From NCBI RefSeq assembly GCF_900699785.1, contig NZ_LR535679.1, forward strand, positions 682,001 to 746,000: DNA of 64,000 nt, given 5' to 3'. Under the pieces are notes generated by a model. That model was not told the DNA's origin. It saw nothing but the letters and a program-made list of their open reading frames with translations, and did no database searches. The translations under genes and the position numbers were made by a program. Position 1 is the stretch's first letter. Every line of letters starts with the position of its first letter. Origin of the DNA: Campylobacter showae (lineage in GTDB: Bacteria; Campylobacterota; Campylobacteria; Campylobacterales; Campylobacteraceae). Below, piece after piece: positions 18,420 through 27,049 of the stretch.

Positions 18420-19619
18420 TTATGCCAGAATCTTAGAAACAACGCCTGAACCGACCGTTCTGCCGCCTTCGCGGATCGCAAAGCGAGTTCCCTCTTCAAG
18501 AGCAACTGGCGCAATAAGCTCAACAGTTATCTTTAGGTTATCACCAGGCATAACCATCTCTGTTCCTTCTGGAAGAGTGATAGAACCTGTAACATCAGTC
18601 GTTCTTACATAGAATTGCGGTCTATAGTTATTAAAGAATGGAGTGTGGCGTCCACCTTCTTCTTTTGTTAAAATATAAACTTCGCCCTCAAATTTAGTGT
18701 GAGGAGTAATTGATTTAGGTTTGCAAAGAACCATACCGCGCTCAACATCTTCTTTTTTTGTGCCTCTTAGAAGAACGCCTACGTTATCGCCTGCTTCACC
18801 TTGGTCCATTTCTTTTCTAAACATCTCGACGCCGGTAACTGTAGTAGTTTGAGTTGGTCTAATACCTACGATTTCGATGGTATCGCCGACTTTTACCACA
18901 CCTTTTTCAATTCTACCGGTAACAACCGTACCGCGACCAGAAATAGAGAAAACGTCCTCAATAGGCATCAAGAAATCTTTATCTGTTGCGCGTACTGGAG
19001 TTGGAATATACTCATCAACTCTAGCCATAAGCTCAAGAACCTTTGCAGACCATTCGCCGTCTGTTCCAGCCTTAGCCTCATTAAGAGCTTGTAGAGCCGA
19101 GCCTGCTACGATTGGAGTATCGTCACCAGGGAAGTCGTACTCGTTTAGAAGCTCGCGAATTTCCATCTCAACTAGTTCAAGAAGCTCAGCATCGTCAACC
19201 ATATCAGCTTTGTTCATGAAAACAACGATATATGGAACGCCTACTTGGCGAGATAGCAAGATGTGCTCTCTGGTTTGAGGCATTGGGCCGTCAGCAGCAG
19301 AAACAACTAGGATAGCACCGTCCATTTGAGCCGCACCGGTAATCATGTTTTTAACATAGTCGGCGTGGCCTGGGCAGTCAACGTGAGCATAGTGGCGATT
19401 TTCAGTCTCGTACTCGATGTGAGAAGTAGCGATGGTAATACCGCGCTCTTTTTCCTCTGGAGCGTTGTCGATATTATCATAGTCTTTTAACTCAGCAAGA
19501 CCTTTTCTTGAAAGAACAGCAGAAATTGCAGCTGTCAAAGTTGTTTTACCATGGTCAACGTGACCGATGGTACCGATGTTTACGTGTGGCTTGTTACGTG
19601 AAAATTTTTCTTTTGCCAT
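18420..19619 (-). CDS. tuf: Translation elongation factor Tu
   Basis: 399-aa GTPase delivering aminoacyl-tRNA to the ribosome. [19 protein letters not shown] and N-K-A-D-M motifs are all intact and the C-terminal beta-barrels are complete. First protein gene of the tuf-rpmG-trnW-secE-nusG series, downstream of a four-tRNA cluster. Confidence 0.98.
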   Translation of the reverse strand: MAKEKFSRNKPHVNIGTIGHVDHGKTTLTAAISAVLSRKGLAELKDYDNIDNAPEEKERGITIATSHIEYETENRHYAHVDCPGHADYVKNMITGAAQMDGAILVVSAADGPMPQTREHILLSRQVGVPYIVVFMNKADMVDDAELLELVEMEIRELLNEYDFPGDDTPIVAGSALQALNEAKAGTDGEWSAKVLELMARVDEYIPTPVRATDKDFLMPIEDVFSISGRGTVVTGRIEKGVVKVGDTIEIVGIRPTQTTTVTGVEMFRKEMDQGEAGDNVGVLLRGTKKEDVERGMVLCKPKSITPHTKFEGEVYILTKEEGGRHTPFFNNYRPQFYVRTTDVTGSITLPEGTEMVMPGDNLKITVELIAPVALEEGTRFAIREGGRTVGSGVVSKILA

Positions 19620-19682
19620 CTCTTCCTCCGTAATGATATTTGCAATTCAAATTTATGCTTAATTTTACTTCTCTAAAATCCG

Positions 19683-19757
<75 letters not shown>

Positions 19758-19890
19758 GCTATAAACGCTTGGCGTTAGAGAATTTTTGAAAAGCATAAAC
19801 AACTAAATGAAATTAAAAAGGTGTGCCGTAGAAAATGTATAAAATTTAATATTTTTATCATCTTACAGCTCCCAGTTTAGTTCCAAAATC

Positions 19891-19967
19891 TGGAGCGGGA
19901 AACGGGGCTCGAACCCGCGACCCTCAGCTTGGAAGGCTGATGCTCTAGCCAACTGAGCTACTCCCGC
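19891..19967 (-). tRNA. tRNA-Gly (TCC anticodon)
   Basis: Acceptor GCGGGAG/TTCCCGC, anticodon stem TCAGC/GCTGA with loop CTTCCAA, T-loop GTTCGAGC, encoded CCA. Confidence 0.95.
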
Positions 19968-19975
19968 GCGTAGCA

Positions 19976-20060
<85 letters not shown>

Positions 20061-20117
20061 CTATTTTAAAAAATAAATGCTTTGCAATGGTATTTCTGGT
20101 CAAACACTGTTATGAAA

Positions 20118-20193
20118 TGGAGCTGGTGAACGGACTTGAACCGCCGACCCACTGCTTACAAGGCAGTAGCTCTACCAACTGAGCTACACCAGC
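20118..20193 (-). tRNA. tRNA-Thr (TGT anticodon)
   Basis: Acceptor GCTGGTG/CACCAGC, anticodon stem ACTGC/GCAGT with loop CTTGTAA, T-loop GTTCAAGT, encoded CCA. First of the Thr-Tyr-Gly-Thr-tuf series. Confidence 0.95.
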
Positions 20194-20257
20194 ATCCTGA
20201 TTTATGAAAGTTGGATTATAGCCCAATTTCTTTTCAAAGTCAAGGTTTTTAAGAAAA

Positions 20258-20866
20258 TTATTCCATTTTTTGCATCAATAAAATCAAATTTATCCTATCT
20301 TTCGCTCCTGTTTTTTCAAAAATAGTGCCTACATGCGCTTTTACCGTCCTTACGGTTATTTGTAAAATCTCAGCGATTTCTTGATTTGTTAGCCCTTTAT
20401 AGACCAGTTGTGCTATCTCTTTTTCCTTAGTTGTTAGCTTTTCTAGCAAATTTGACGAATTTGAAGGCAAAATTTCCTTTGTCATCATTTGTATCATGCT
20501 TTGGATAAATTCCGGATAGAGCCAAACCTCGCCTCTTTCGATCGCTTCGAGCGCATCTTGAAAATGCACCTCAAGCATACGCGCGTTTGCATAGCCCTTT
20601 GCACCAAGGTGCAAAAACTCTCTACCTTCGTTAAATTTAGGCTCATGAGAAAGTATCAAAATTTTAATACCCTCCACCGTACTCAAAAGCTCTCTTGCTT
20701 CTTTGTCGGCATCCCAAATATCCACGCAAACTACGTCGTAGTCTTTGCTGTAAGCAAGCTCTAAAAAAATATCTTTTTCCTGCGTCGCTGTTACCTCGCT
20801 CGCAGCCAACTTATCTTTTATCTCGTTTATTACGGCTACATTTCCTGAATATGCCAAAATTCTCAT
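20258..20866 (-). CDS. LuxR/NarL-type response regulator with degenerate receiver
   Basis: 202-aa DNA-binding regulator and last gene of the Lap-type operon, 10 bases after the membrane fusion gene. The C-terminal helix-turn-helix (about residues 140-200) is a clear GerE/LuxR domain: L-T-T-K-E-K-E-I-A-Q-L-V-Y-K-G-L-T-N-Q-E-I-A then T-V-R-T-V-K-A-H-V. The N-terminal 120 residues fold like a receiver: a V-C-V-D strand end could be the phosphoacceptor Asp, but the usual N-terminal acidic pair is missing (starts M-R-I-L-A-Y-S-G-N). No histidine kinase is adjacent. It may therefore work without classical phosphorylation. Likely controls the secretion/adhesin genes, by context only. Confidence 0.85.
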   Translation of the reverse strand: MRILAYSGNVAVINEIKDKLAASEVTATQEKDIFLELAYSKDYDVVCVDIWDADKEARELLSTVEGIKILILSHEPKFNEGREFLHLGAKGYANARMLEVHFQDALEAIERGEVWLYPEFIQSMIQMMTKEILPSNSSNLLEKLTTKEKEIAQLVYKGLTNQEIAEILQITVRTVKAHVGTIFEKTGAKDRINLILLMQKME

Positions 20867-20876
20867 ATCCGCGCTC

Positions 20877-22286
20877 CTATCGTTCTCTCAAAGCGTTTTG
20901 TTTAGCTTTTAATATCGGTTTTAATAAATAATCAAGCACCGTTTTCTTACCGGTTATAATGTCGGCGCTAGCTATCATGCCCACCTTGATGCGAAGCGGT
21001 CTATCTTCGCTTCCTAGGTAATTTTTTTCGGTCGTTATCCTGACTAGATAGTAGCTCTCGCCAGTTTTTTCGTTTGTTTCCGTATCGGCTGAGATTTGCG
21101 TCACTTCGCCCTCTAGTCCGCCGTATATCGCAAAGTCGTAAGCGGTAAGCTTAACCATCGCTTTTAGTCCTTGGCGCAAAAACGCCACGTCCGCAGGCTT
21201 TACCTTTACCTCGGCTATCAAGCTATCCTCGACGGGGACGATCTCGGCGATGTCCATGCCCGGCTTTATGACGCCAGAGACGGTATTTACCATCAGCTTG
21301 CTTACTATGCCGTCCACCGGCGAGCGCACGAGCGTCCTTTCTACTTTGTCGCTTAAATTTACCTGGCTTTCGTTTAGCCTAGAAATTTCAGCCGAAACTT
21401 CGTTAAATTCTTTCTTTGCGCTATTTTGAAAGGCAAGCTTGGCTTCGGTTATTTTATTTTCTACCTCTTTTATCGTAGACTGCACTCTAGGGATAGAGAG
21501 TTTCGCCGCGCTTAGCTCGCCCCTTAGATCGTTTACGCGCCTTTGGAGTTGCAAGTACTCAACCTCGCTCACAAGCCCTTTTCTAAATAACGGCTCGGTT
21601 ATCTGCTTCTCTTTTTGTAGTAGATTATAGCTGCTTTGAGTCTGGTCGATCTTGCTCTCAAGCTCCCTTAGCTCGCTTTGGCGCTGTTTTATTTGCTCCT
21701 CTAGGATGCCGATTTGCTCCCTTAGCCTTGCTTTGTTCGTATCGTAAAGACTCTTTTCAAATCCGACGAATCGGTCGTAGTCCTTATCTCCCGTCTCTTT
21801 CGCATCAAATTCCTCGTCGTTTGACTCGGCGTAAAGGCGCAAGTATTTTGCCTGAAGCTCGTTTAGTCTAAATTTGGACTCGCCGTAGACGCTAGAAAAG
21901 CTCTTGTCGTCGATTTTTAGCAAAATTTGATTTTTCTTTACTTCATCGCCCGCGCGAACGTAAATTTCCTCGATTATGCCGCCTTCCAAATTTTGTACGA
22001 TCTGATTTTTGCCCGACGGGATGATCTTGCCGTTGCCGCGCGTGATCTCGTCTATCTGCGCAAACGACGCCCAAACCACGAGCCAAAAAACGGTTATAGC
22101 AACGATGTATAAAATTTTCCTAGATCCCGACGGCGCCTTAGCCAACACCGCCTCCGATAGGCTTGACATAAAACGAAGATCGTTTGCGTCGTAGTTTTTA
22201 GACTGAATGATCTTTTTTATATTTTGAGTCGAAGCTTCTAAATTTTGCCCGATATTTTCTTGTATTTCTAAATTTTTCTTATCCAT
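20877..22286 (-). CDS. lapC: Type I secretion membrane fusion protein, HlyD/LapC family
   Basis: 469-aa periplasmic adaptor linking the inner-membrane ABC transporter to the TolC-like channel. One N-terminal membrane helix (about residues 62-80), a biotinyl-lipoyl-like half motif around G-N-G-K-I-I-P-S-G, a long coiled coil (about 140-310, many Glu/Gln/Lys/Leu), then the second half with V-R-S-P-V-D-G-I-V and a beta-barrel C-terminus. Same strand and 5 bases after the lapB-like gene. Symbol is by analogy with the Pseudomonas Lap system; related RTX adaptors look very similar. Confidence 0.9.
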   Translation of the reverse strand: MDKKNLEIQENIGQNLEASTQNIKKIIQSKNYDANDLRFMSSLSEAVLAKAPSGSRKILYIVAITVFWLVVWASFAQIDEITRGNGKIIPSGKNQIVQNLEGGIIEEIYVRAGDEVKKNQILLKIDDKSFSSVYGESKFRLNELQAKYLRLYAESNDEEFDAKETGDKDYDRFVGFEKSLYDTNKARLREQIGILEEQIKQRQSELRELESKIDQTQSSYNLLQKEKQITEPLFRKGLVSEVEYLQLQRRVNDLRGELSAAKLSIPRVQSTIKEVENKITEAKLAFQNSAKKEFNEVSAEISRLNESQVNLSDKVERTLVRSPVDGIVSKLMVNTVSGVIKPGMDIAEIVPVEDSLIAEVKVKPADVAFLRQGLKAMVKLTAYDFAIYGGLEGEVTQISADTETNEKTGESYYLVRITTEKNYLGSEDRPLRIKVGMIASADIITGKKTVLDYLLKPILKAKQNALRER

Positions 22287-22291
22287 GCTCG

Positions 22292-24421
22292 CTACTTTCC
22301 GCCAAGCTTAGCTAAAATTTCATCTCTCGGCCCGTCTAGCAGTATCTTGCCGTTATCGACGACGATGAGTCTATCTACTAGCTCGAGCAGAGACGTTTTG
22401 TGCGTTATAAGCAGCATAGTTTTATCTTTCGTGTTAAATTTGAGATTGTTTTTTAGCTTATTTTCCACGCTGCTATCAAGAGAATTGGTCGGCTCGTCGA
22501 GCAATATAATCGGACTATCTAACAAAAAGGCGCGCGCTACGGCGATAGCTTGGCGCTGTCCGCCGCTTATACCCTCGCCGCGCTCATGCACCGGCATATC
22601 AAAGCCTAGCGGATGCGCGTCTACGTATTCGTCTACGCCGCTAACCTTTGCCGCGCGTATAATCTGCATATCATCGACGTGCGGGGCTTTGTAGACGATG
22701 TTGCCTCTTACCGTGCCTTTAAACAAAACCACGTCTTGCGGGACGTAGCCGATATTTCGGCGCAAGTCGGCCGGGTCGATTTGATTTATATCGATGCCGT
22801 CTATCAGGATCGAGCCCTCAGTCGGCGAATAAAGTCCCAAAATAAGCTTTTCAATAGTGGTTTTCCCAGAGCCGTTTCTGCCGATGATGCCCACCTTTTC
22901 GCCTGCGTTTATAGTAAAATTTACCCTATCTAGCGAGGCTTTGGTGCTTTCCGGATAGGTAAAGCATACGTTTTTAAACTCGATCTTGCCGTTAAAGGTA
23001 TTTCGGCGAACGAATTTTTTACCCTCTGGACGCTCGACAGGCATCTCCATTATCTTTTTTAGGCTCTCGTAGGCGGTTTTCGTCTGTTCGTAGTTTGCCA
23101 GCAGGCTCGCAAACTGCCCCATAGGAGCGATAGCGCGCGAGCTAAGCATCACGGCCGCGATGAGTCCGCCCATCGTGAGCTTGGTGTCTTGTATCATATA
23201 TACACCAAAGACGATGATGCCGACCGTATTTAACTGCACGAAAAACGACGTAACCGTATTTATCGACGCCGAGATCAGCTTTGATTTTATGCTTTTATTT
23301 GCTATCTCGCCGGTAGCCTCTTCCCAGTTCCACTGTACGTTTCCGGTCGCGCCCATGGTTTTTATCGTCTCAAGACCGTTTAGCGTCTCGATCAAAATTC
23401 CGTTTTTCTTCGCGCTAGCCTCAAAAGTACTTTTTATGCTGGTTTGGAGCGGATTTTTGATAAAAAGCGTGTAGCAAAGCACGGCTGCCATAAAAAACAG
23501 CGGCACGACTACCAAGTAGCTCGCGATAAAATAAGTAATCAGCAAAAACAGAATCGCAAACGGAAGGTCGATGAGAACAGCCAAAGTGCTTGAAGTGAAA
23601 AAATTTCTAACCGTGTCAAATTCGCGCAGGTTATTAGCAAACGAGCCAACCGATTTTGGCTTAACGGAGAGCTTTATATCCATCACGCGCTCAAAAAGCA
23701 ACGAGCTCATGATGATGTCGCTTTTCTTGCCCGCGACGTCTAGAAAATACGTGCGTATAAATTTTAAAAACAGATCGATAAGATAAACCACGCCCACGCC
23801 AAGAGCTAGTACCCAAAGCGTCTCTACGGCGTTATTTGGTACGACTCGGTCGTAAACGTTCATCGTAAAAAGCGGGCTGGCTAAAACAAACAAATTTATC
23901 ACTATACTAGCTACGATAACGTCGATGTAAATTTTCCTCGAGCGCTTTAGCGTACCCCAAAACCAGTGGCTAGTTTTGGTGTCTATCAAATTTGGCTTAT
24001 TATCCTCGGGGATAAATTCGCGCTTTAGCAGGTAGCTATAGCCCAGATACTCCTCTTTTAGCTTTTCGATTTCTATCAAATTTGAGCCGTTTGGCATATC
24101 GGGAGTTATGATTTTAGCGTGCGTTTTGCCCTCAAAACTCTCTAATATACAAGCCTTTTTCCCGCGTAAAAGCAGGATACAAGGCAGCACCAAGGGCGAG
24201 ATATCCTCGACTCGTTTATTTACCAAACTTGAAACAAACCCTGCCCTAGCCGCCGCTCTGGTAAAAAGAGATTTCGAGCCGCTAAGCGAAAAAAGCTCGA
24301 TATCTTCGTTTTCGTTAGTCGGTAGCCCGGCCACTAGCGCATCGGCGGTATATGGGTTGTTGTGCAGCTTGGTAAATATCACCAAACAATCAAGCAGTTC
24401 GTCGTTTTTCTTTTCTTGCAT
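22292..24421 (-). CDS. lapB: Type I secretion ABC transporter, LapB family
   Basis: 709-aa inner-membrane exporter for a large adhesin. The first ~130 residues are a C39-like domain without the catalytic cysteine (non-cleaving, substrate-holding form typical for RTX exporters). Residues ~165-430 form the membrane domain. The ATPase has Walker A (G-R-N-G-S-G-K-T-T), signature S-G-G-Q-R-Q and Walker B (I-I-L-L-D-E-P-T). Three bases separate it from the lapD-like gene. Its best substrate candidate here is the repeat protein at 61.9-64 kb. Confidence 0.92.
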   Translation of the reverse strand: MQEKKNDELLDCLVIFTKLHNNPYTADALVAGLPTNENEDIELFSLSGSKSLFTRAAARAGFVSSLVNKRVEDISPLVLPCILLLRGKKACILESFEGKTHAKIITPDMPNGSNLIEIEKLKEEYLGYSYLLKREFIPEDNKPNLIDTKTSHWFWGTLKRSRKIYIDVIVASIVINLFVLASPLFTMNVYDRVVPNNAVETLWVLALGVGVVYLIDLFLKFIRTYFLDVAGKKSDIIMSSLLFERVMDIKLSVKPKSVGSFANNLREFDTVRNFFTSSTLAVLIDLPFAILFLLITYFIASYLVVVPLFFMAAVLCYTLFIKNPLQTSIKSTFEASAKKNGILIETLNGLETIKTMGATGNVQWNWEEATGEIANKSIKSKLISASINTVTSFFVQLNTVGIIVFGVYMIQDTKLTMGGLIAAVMLSSRAIAPMGQFASLLANYEQTKTAYESLKKIMEMPVERPEGKKFVRRNTFNGKIEFKNVCFTYPESTKASLDRVNFTINAGEKVGIIGRNGSGKTTIEKLILGLYSPTEGSILIDGIDINQIDPADLRRNIGYVPQDVVLFKGTVRGNIVYKAPHVDDMQIIRAAKVSGVDEYVDAHPLGFDMPVHERGEGISGGQRQAIAVARAFLLDSPIILLDEPTNSLDSSVENKLKNNLKFNTKDKTMLLITHKTSLLELVDRLIVVDNGKILLDGPRDEILAKLGGK

Positions 24422-24424
24422 TTT

Positions 24425-26356
24425 TTATCCGATATTTTCTATTTGAGATATGAAAATTCCCTGCAAATAGTCGATTTCTAGGGTATGCAGTCTCTTTTCT
24501 TGCTCTTCGTTTTCTACGCCCATAGCTATGATTTTTACGCCCTTGCTTCTCATCATCGCTTCAAACGAGCTTCTTTGCTCCGACGTTCTCTCACCCAAAA
24601 AGTCTATCAAATTTGCCACCGGGATTTTGACGTAATCAGGGCTAACGGCATTGAGCCTTTCGATACTTTTCGCGTCAAATCCGAAGTGATCTAGTCCAAA
24701 GCCAAAACCGAGCGCGCGCAATCTCTGGTGAAGTCCGTCAAGAACCGCCACGTCTATGTCGTCTTTGTTCGGGATCTCGATAAAAATTTTAGCAGGCGCA
24801 TATCGTCTTATCTTTTTGAGCGCATTTTCAAGCTCGGTAAAGTGCTGAGTAGAGTTTAAGATATCCTTGCCCAAATTTAGCGCATATTGCATAGTTTTAA
24901 GCTTGCCGTCTCTTAGCATATCGGCAAATTTGTTTAAAACGTAAAGGTCGATATCCACCGCCATCTTTAGCTCGTTTACCATCGGCATAAAGTAGCTCGC
25001 CGTCTGCCATCTACCCTCGCCGTCGACGAGTCTGATAAACAGCTCGCAGTGCGCTATTTCAGCAAAATTTGACGCCACTTTTTGTCCCGCAAATTTAAAC
25101 ATACCGTTTTTAAGAGAGGTTTCGATGAGCTCTTTATACTCCTCTTTTCCTAGCATGATCTCTTTGTCGCTCTTATAGATCAGGGAGGAGAAATTTGAGC
25201 CCTCTTTAGCTCTTGCTAGCGTGATGTCGGCCGTTATGAGCACGTCTTTTAGCGGAGTTTTCGGTCCGTAAGGCACGATCGCGGCAAAGACCGGGTGCTT
25301 GTCCATATCTACGTTAAATTTGATAAATTCTTCTTGTATCGTTAGTAAAATTTTATCGGTTATGGCTTTGACGTTTTGCGTCGTTAAATTTGCGGCTACG
25401 ATCATAAAGTCATCGTCGTTTAGCCTAGCTCGCAGCATACCTATGGCATTTTGGGATATTACTGACGCGATAGTTTTTATAAGCTTTTGCTGCGCGTTAA
25501 AGCCGATCTCTTGTTTTAGATCTCGCAAATCTTTGCAAGTTATCATCGATGCGGCGCCGCTTGAATACTCCTCGCTCGAGATATAATCTTTAAAGTTATT
25601 TTGTAAATACCTTCTGTTAAAAAGTACGGTTTCTTCGTCTTTATAAAGTAGCTCTTCGTATTTGCTTAGCGTCTTGGCGCTTTGCTCAAACACGTCCTTA
25701 ACGCGCGTTATCATCACGTTCATCGCAAGGACGACCTGCCTAATATCTAGCGTAAAAGGAATTTTTTCCTGTAAAATAAAACTGTTTTGCAGTATGGCCT
25801 CGGCTTGCTTTTGAACCTTTTTGAGCGGGATAAAAATTATCTTTACGCCAAAATAACTAATAAGCAGAGCCGATAGCGACATCACGAAAAGCACGAAAAA
25901 TACCTTTTTAACTATGTTGTAAAGCTCGTAATAAGCGATACCGGTGTTGCTTTGTACGTAAATAGTGCCGAATTTACTCCAGCCGAGCATTATCTCGCTT
26001 TGCGCCACCGGAGCTTCTAGTTTTACGTTTTTTACGAACCACTCGGGAACGCTATTTACCACTAGAGGCTGCGAGTTTTCTATCAGCGTCTCGCCATCTA
26101 CTCCGGCTAGCTTTATCATCGAGTAGTATCCGCTGTCAAATACCGAATTTATCATCGTTTCAATGCCGGATAAATCATTTGGATTTGCTACCGACGCTAT
26201 GGCAAGACCTAGCGAATTTGCCGTATGCTTGGCGTTAGTGCCTAGCTGAGCGGAGATATAGTCGTTCGTCGTCGTAAAATTTAAAATCCCGACGGCTACG
26301 AAAATAACCAACATAAAGGAAATTATCGCCAGCATTATTTGTTTTAAAAGCGTCAT
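24425..26356 (-). CDS. lapD: LapD-like c-di-GMP receptor (periplasmic sensor, HAMP, degenerate GGDEF and EAL)
   Basis: 643-aa transmembrane receptor predicted to sequester the periplasmic protease when c-di-GMP is bound. An N-terminal helix (about 8-28), a periplasmic LapD/MoxY-type domain (about 30-150) with the late W-x-x-x-G-x-I-x-V and A-Y-Y-E-L-Y pattern, a second helix, HAMP, then GGDEF and EAL domains. The GGDEF motif is replaced by N-D-D-D-F, and the EAL domain lacks E-A-L (C-E-L-F-I-R-L instead) and has D-H-F-G-F-D for D-D-F-G-T-G. Neither diguanylate cyclase nor phosphodiesterase activity is expected, matching a pure receptor. The stop of the protease gene and this start abut directly. 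Confidence 0.88.
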   Translation of the reverse strand: MTLLKQIMLAIISFMLVIFVAVGILNFTTTNDYISAQLGTNAKHTANSLGLAIASVANPNDLSGIETMINSVFDSGYYSMIKLAGVDGETLIENSQPLVVNSVPEWFVKNVKLEAPVAQSEIMLGWSKFGTIYVQSNTGIAYYELYNIVKKVFFVLFVMSLSALLISYFGVKIIFIPLKKVQKQAEAILQNSFILQEKIPFTLDIRQVVLAMNVMITRVKDVFEQSAKTLSKYEELLYKDEETVLFNRRYLQNNFKDYISSEEYSSGAASMITCKDLRDLKQEIGFNAQQKLIKTIASVISQNAIGMLRARLNDDDFMIVAANLTTQNVKAITDKILLTIQEEFIKFNVDMDKHPVFAAIVPYGPKTPLKDVLITADITLARAKEGSNFSSLIYKSDKEIMLGKEEYKELIETSLKNGMFKFAGQKVASNFAEIAHCELFIRLVDGEGRWQTASYFMPMVNELKMAVDIDLYVLNKFADMLRDGKLKTMQYALNLGKDILNSTQHFTELENALKKIRRYAPAKIFIEIPNKDDIDVAVLDGLHQRLRALGFGFGLDHFGFDAKSIERLNAVSPDYVKIPVANLIDFLGERTSEQRSSFEAMMRSKGVKIIAMGVENEEQEKRLHTLEIDYLQGIFISQIENIG

Positions 26357-27022
26357 CTATCCGTCCTCTTTCATTCTGTCGACTAAATTTAGCCATTTTG
26401 GATTTTGTTTTTTGTTTCCGCCGGGGATGGCCTGCCCCAAGCCTTCTTGTTTTGATAAAAATAGCGAATCGCCGTTAAAACTATAAACGGGCGCTAAGTC
26501 TTTTCTTTGCGTAGCTATTTTGATGTTTGGGTTGATATTGTCTAAAACTAGCGGTATGGACTTTGGGCTATCATAATAAGATAAAACCATGTGCGCTTGG
26601 TTGTAATCAAGCGCTTTTACGTAAGTGAAATAAAGCTTTTGCGTGGAAACGCCGAGCTGCTTTAGGGTGAAGTACTTCGCCGTAACGAAATCCTCGCAAT
26701 CCCCGGCGCCCTTGCCCAAAAACTCCATTCTCGTAGCCCAGTAGTCCTTTTGCCCCCAAACTTCCCTGTCGTCTTTCCACTGTAAGCGGTTAAAAAAATC
26801 ATTTACTTTTACGAGTTTTTCTTGCTCCGTGGCATCCTTTAAGCTCACCATGAGCTCGTTTAAGGCAACCACTCTTTTTTTGGCGTTTTGGCCGTAAACT
26901 TTAGCGATCTTGTCGTAGGTGGAGGCTTTTATAAACTCGCCTCCCGCAAAAATCGCGAACACAAAAAGGGCGCTCGCTAAAAACGCCCTCCTGTATTTGC
27001 CCGCGCTTATGCCAAATTTCAT
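26357..27022 (-). CDS. lapG: LapG-like periplasmic transglutaminase-type cysteine protease
   Basis: 221-aa protease that in the Pseudomonas Lap system cuts the N-terminal retention domain of the adhesin and releases it from the cell. An N-terminal membrane/signal helix (about 11-28) gives export. The catalytic triad is visible: Cys109 in G-D-C-E-D, His144 in Q-A-H-M-V-L, Asp161 in L-V-L-D-N, with the spacing of bacterial transglutaminase-like cysteine peptidases. The acidic residues flanking Cys109 fit the known Ca-binding site of LapG. It lies between the TolC-like gene and lapD. Confidence 0.9.
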   Translation of the reverse strand: MKFGISAGKYRRAFLASALFVFAIFAGGEFIKASTYDKIAKVYGQNAKKRVVALNELMVSLKDATEQEKLVKVNDFFNRLQWKDDREVWGQKDYWATRMEFLGKGAGDCEDFVTAKYFTLKQLGVSTQKLYFTYVKALDYNQAHMVLSYYDSPKSIPLVLDNINPNIKIATQRKDLAPVYSFNGDSLFLSKQEGLGQAIPGGNKKQNPKWLNLVDRMKEDG

Positions 27023-27049
27023 AAAATTTATCTAAATTTTAGTCTAAGA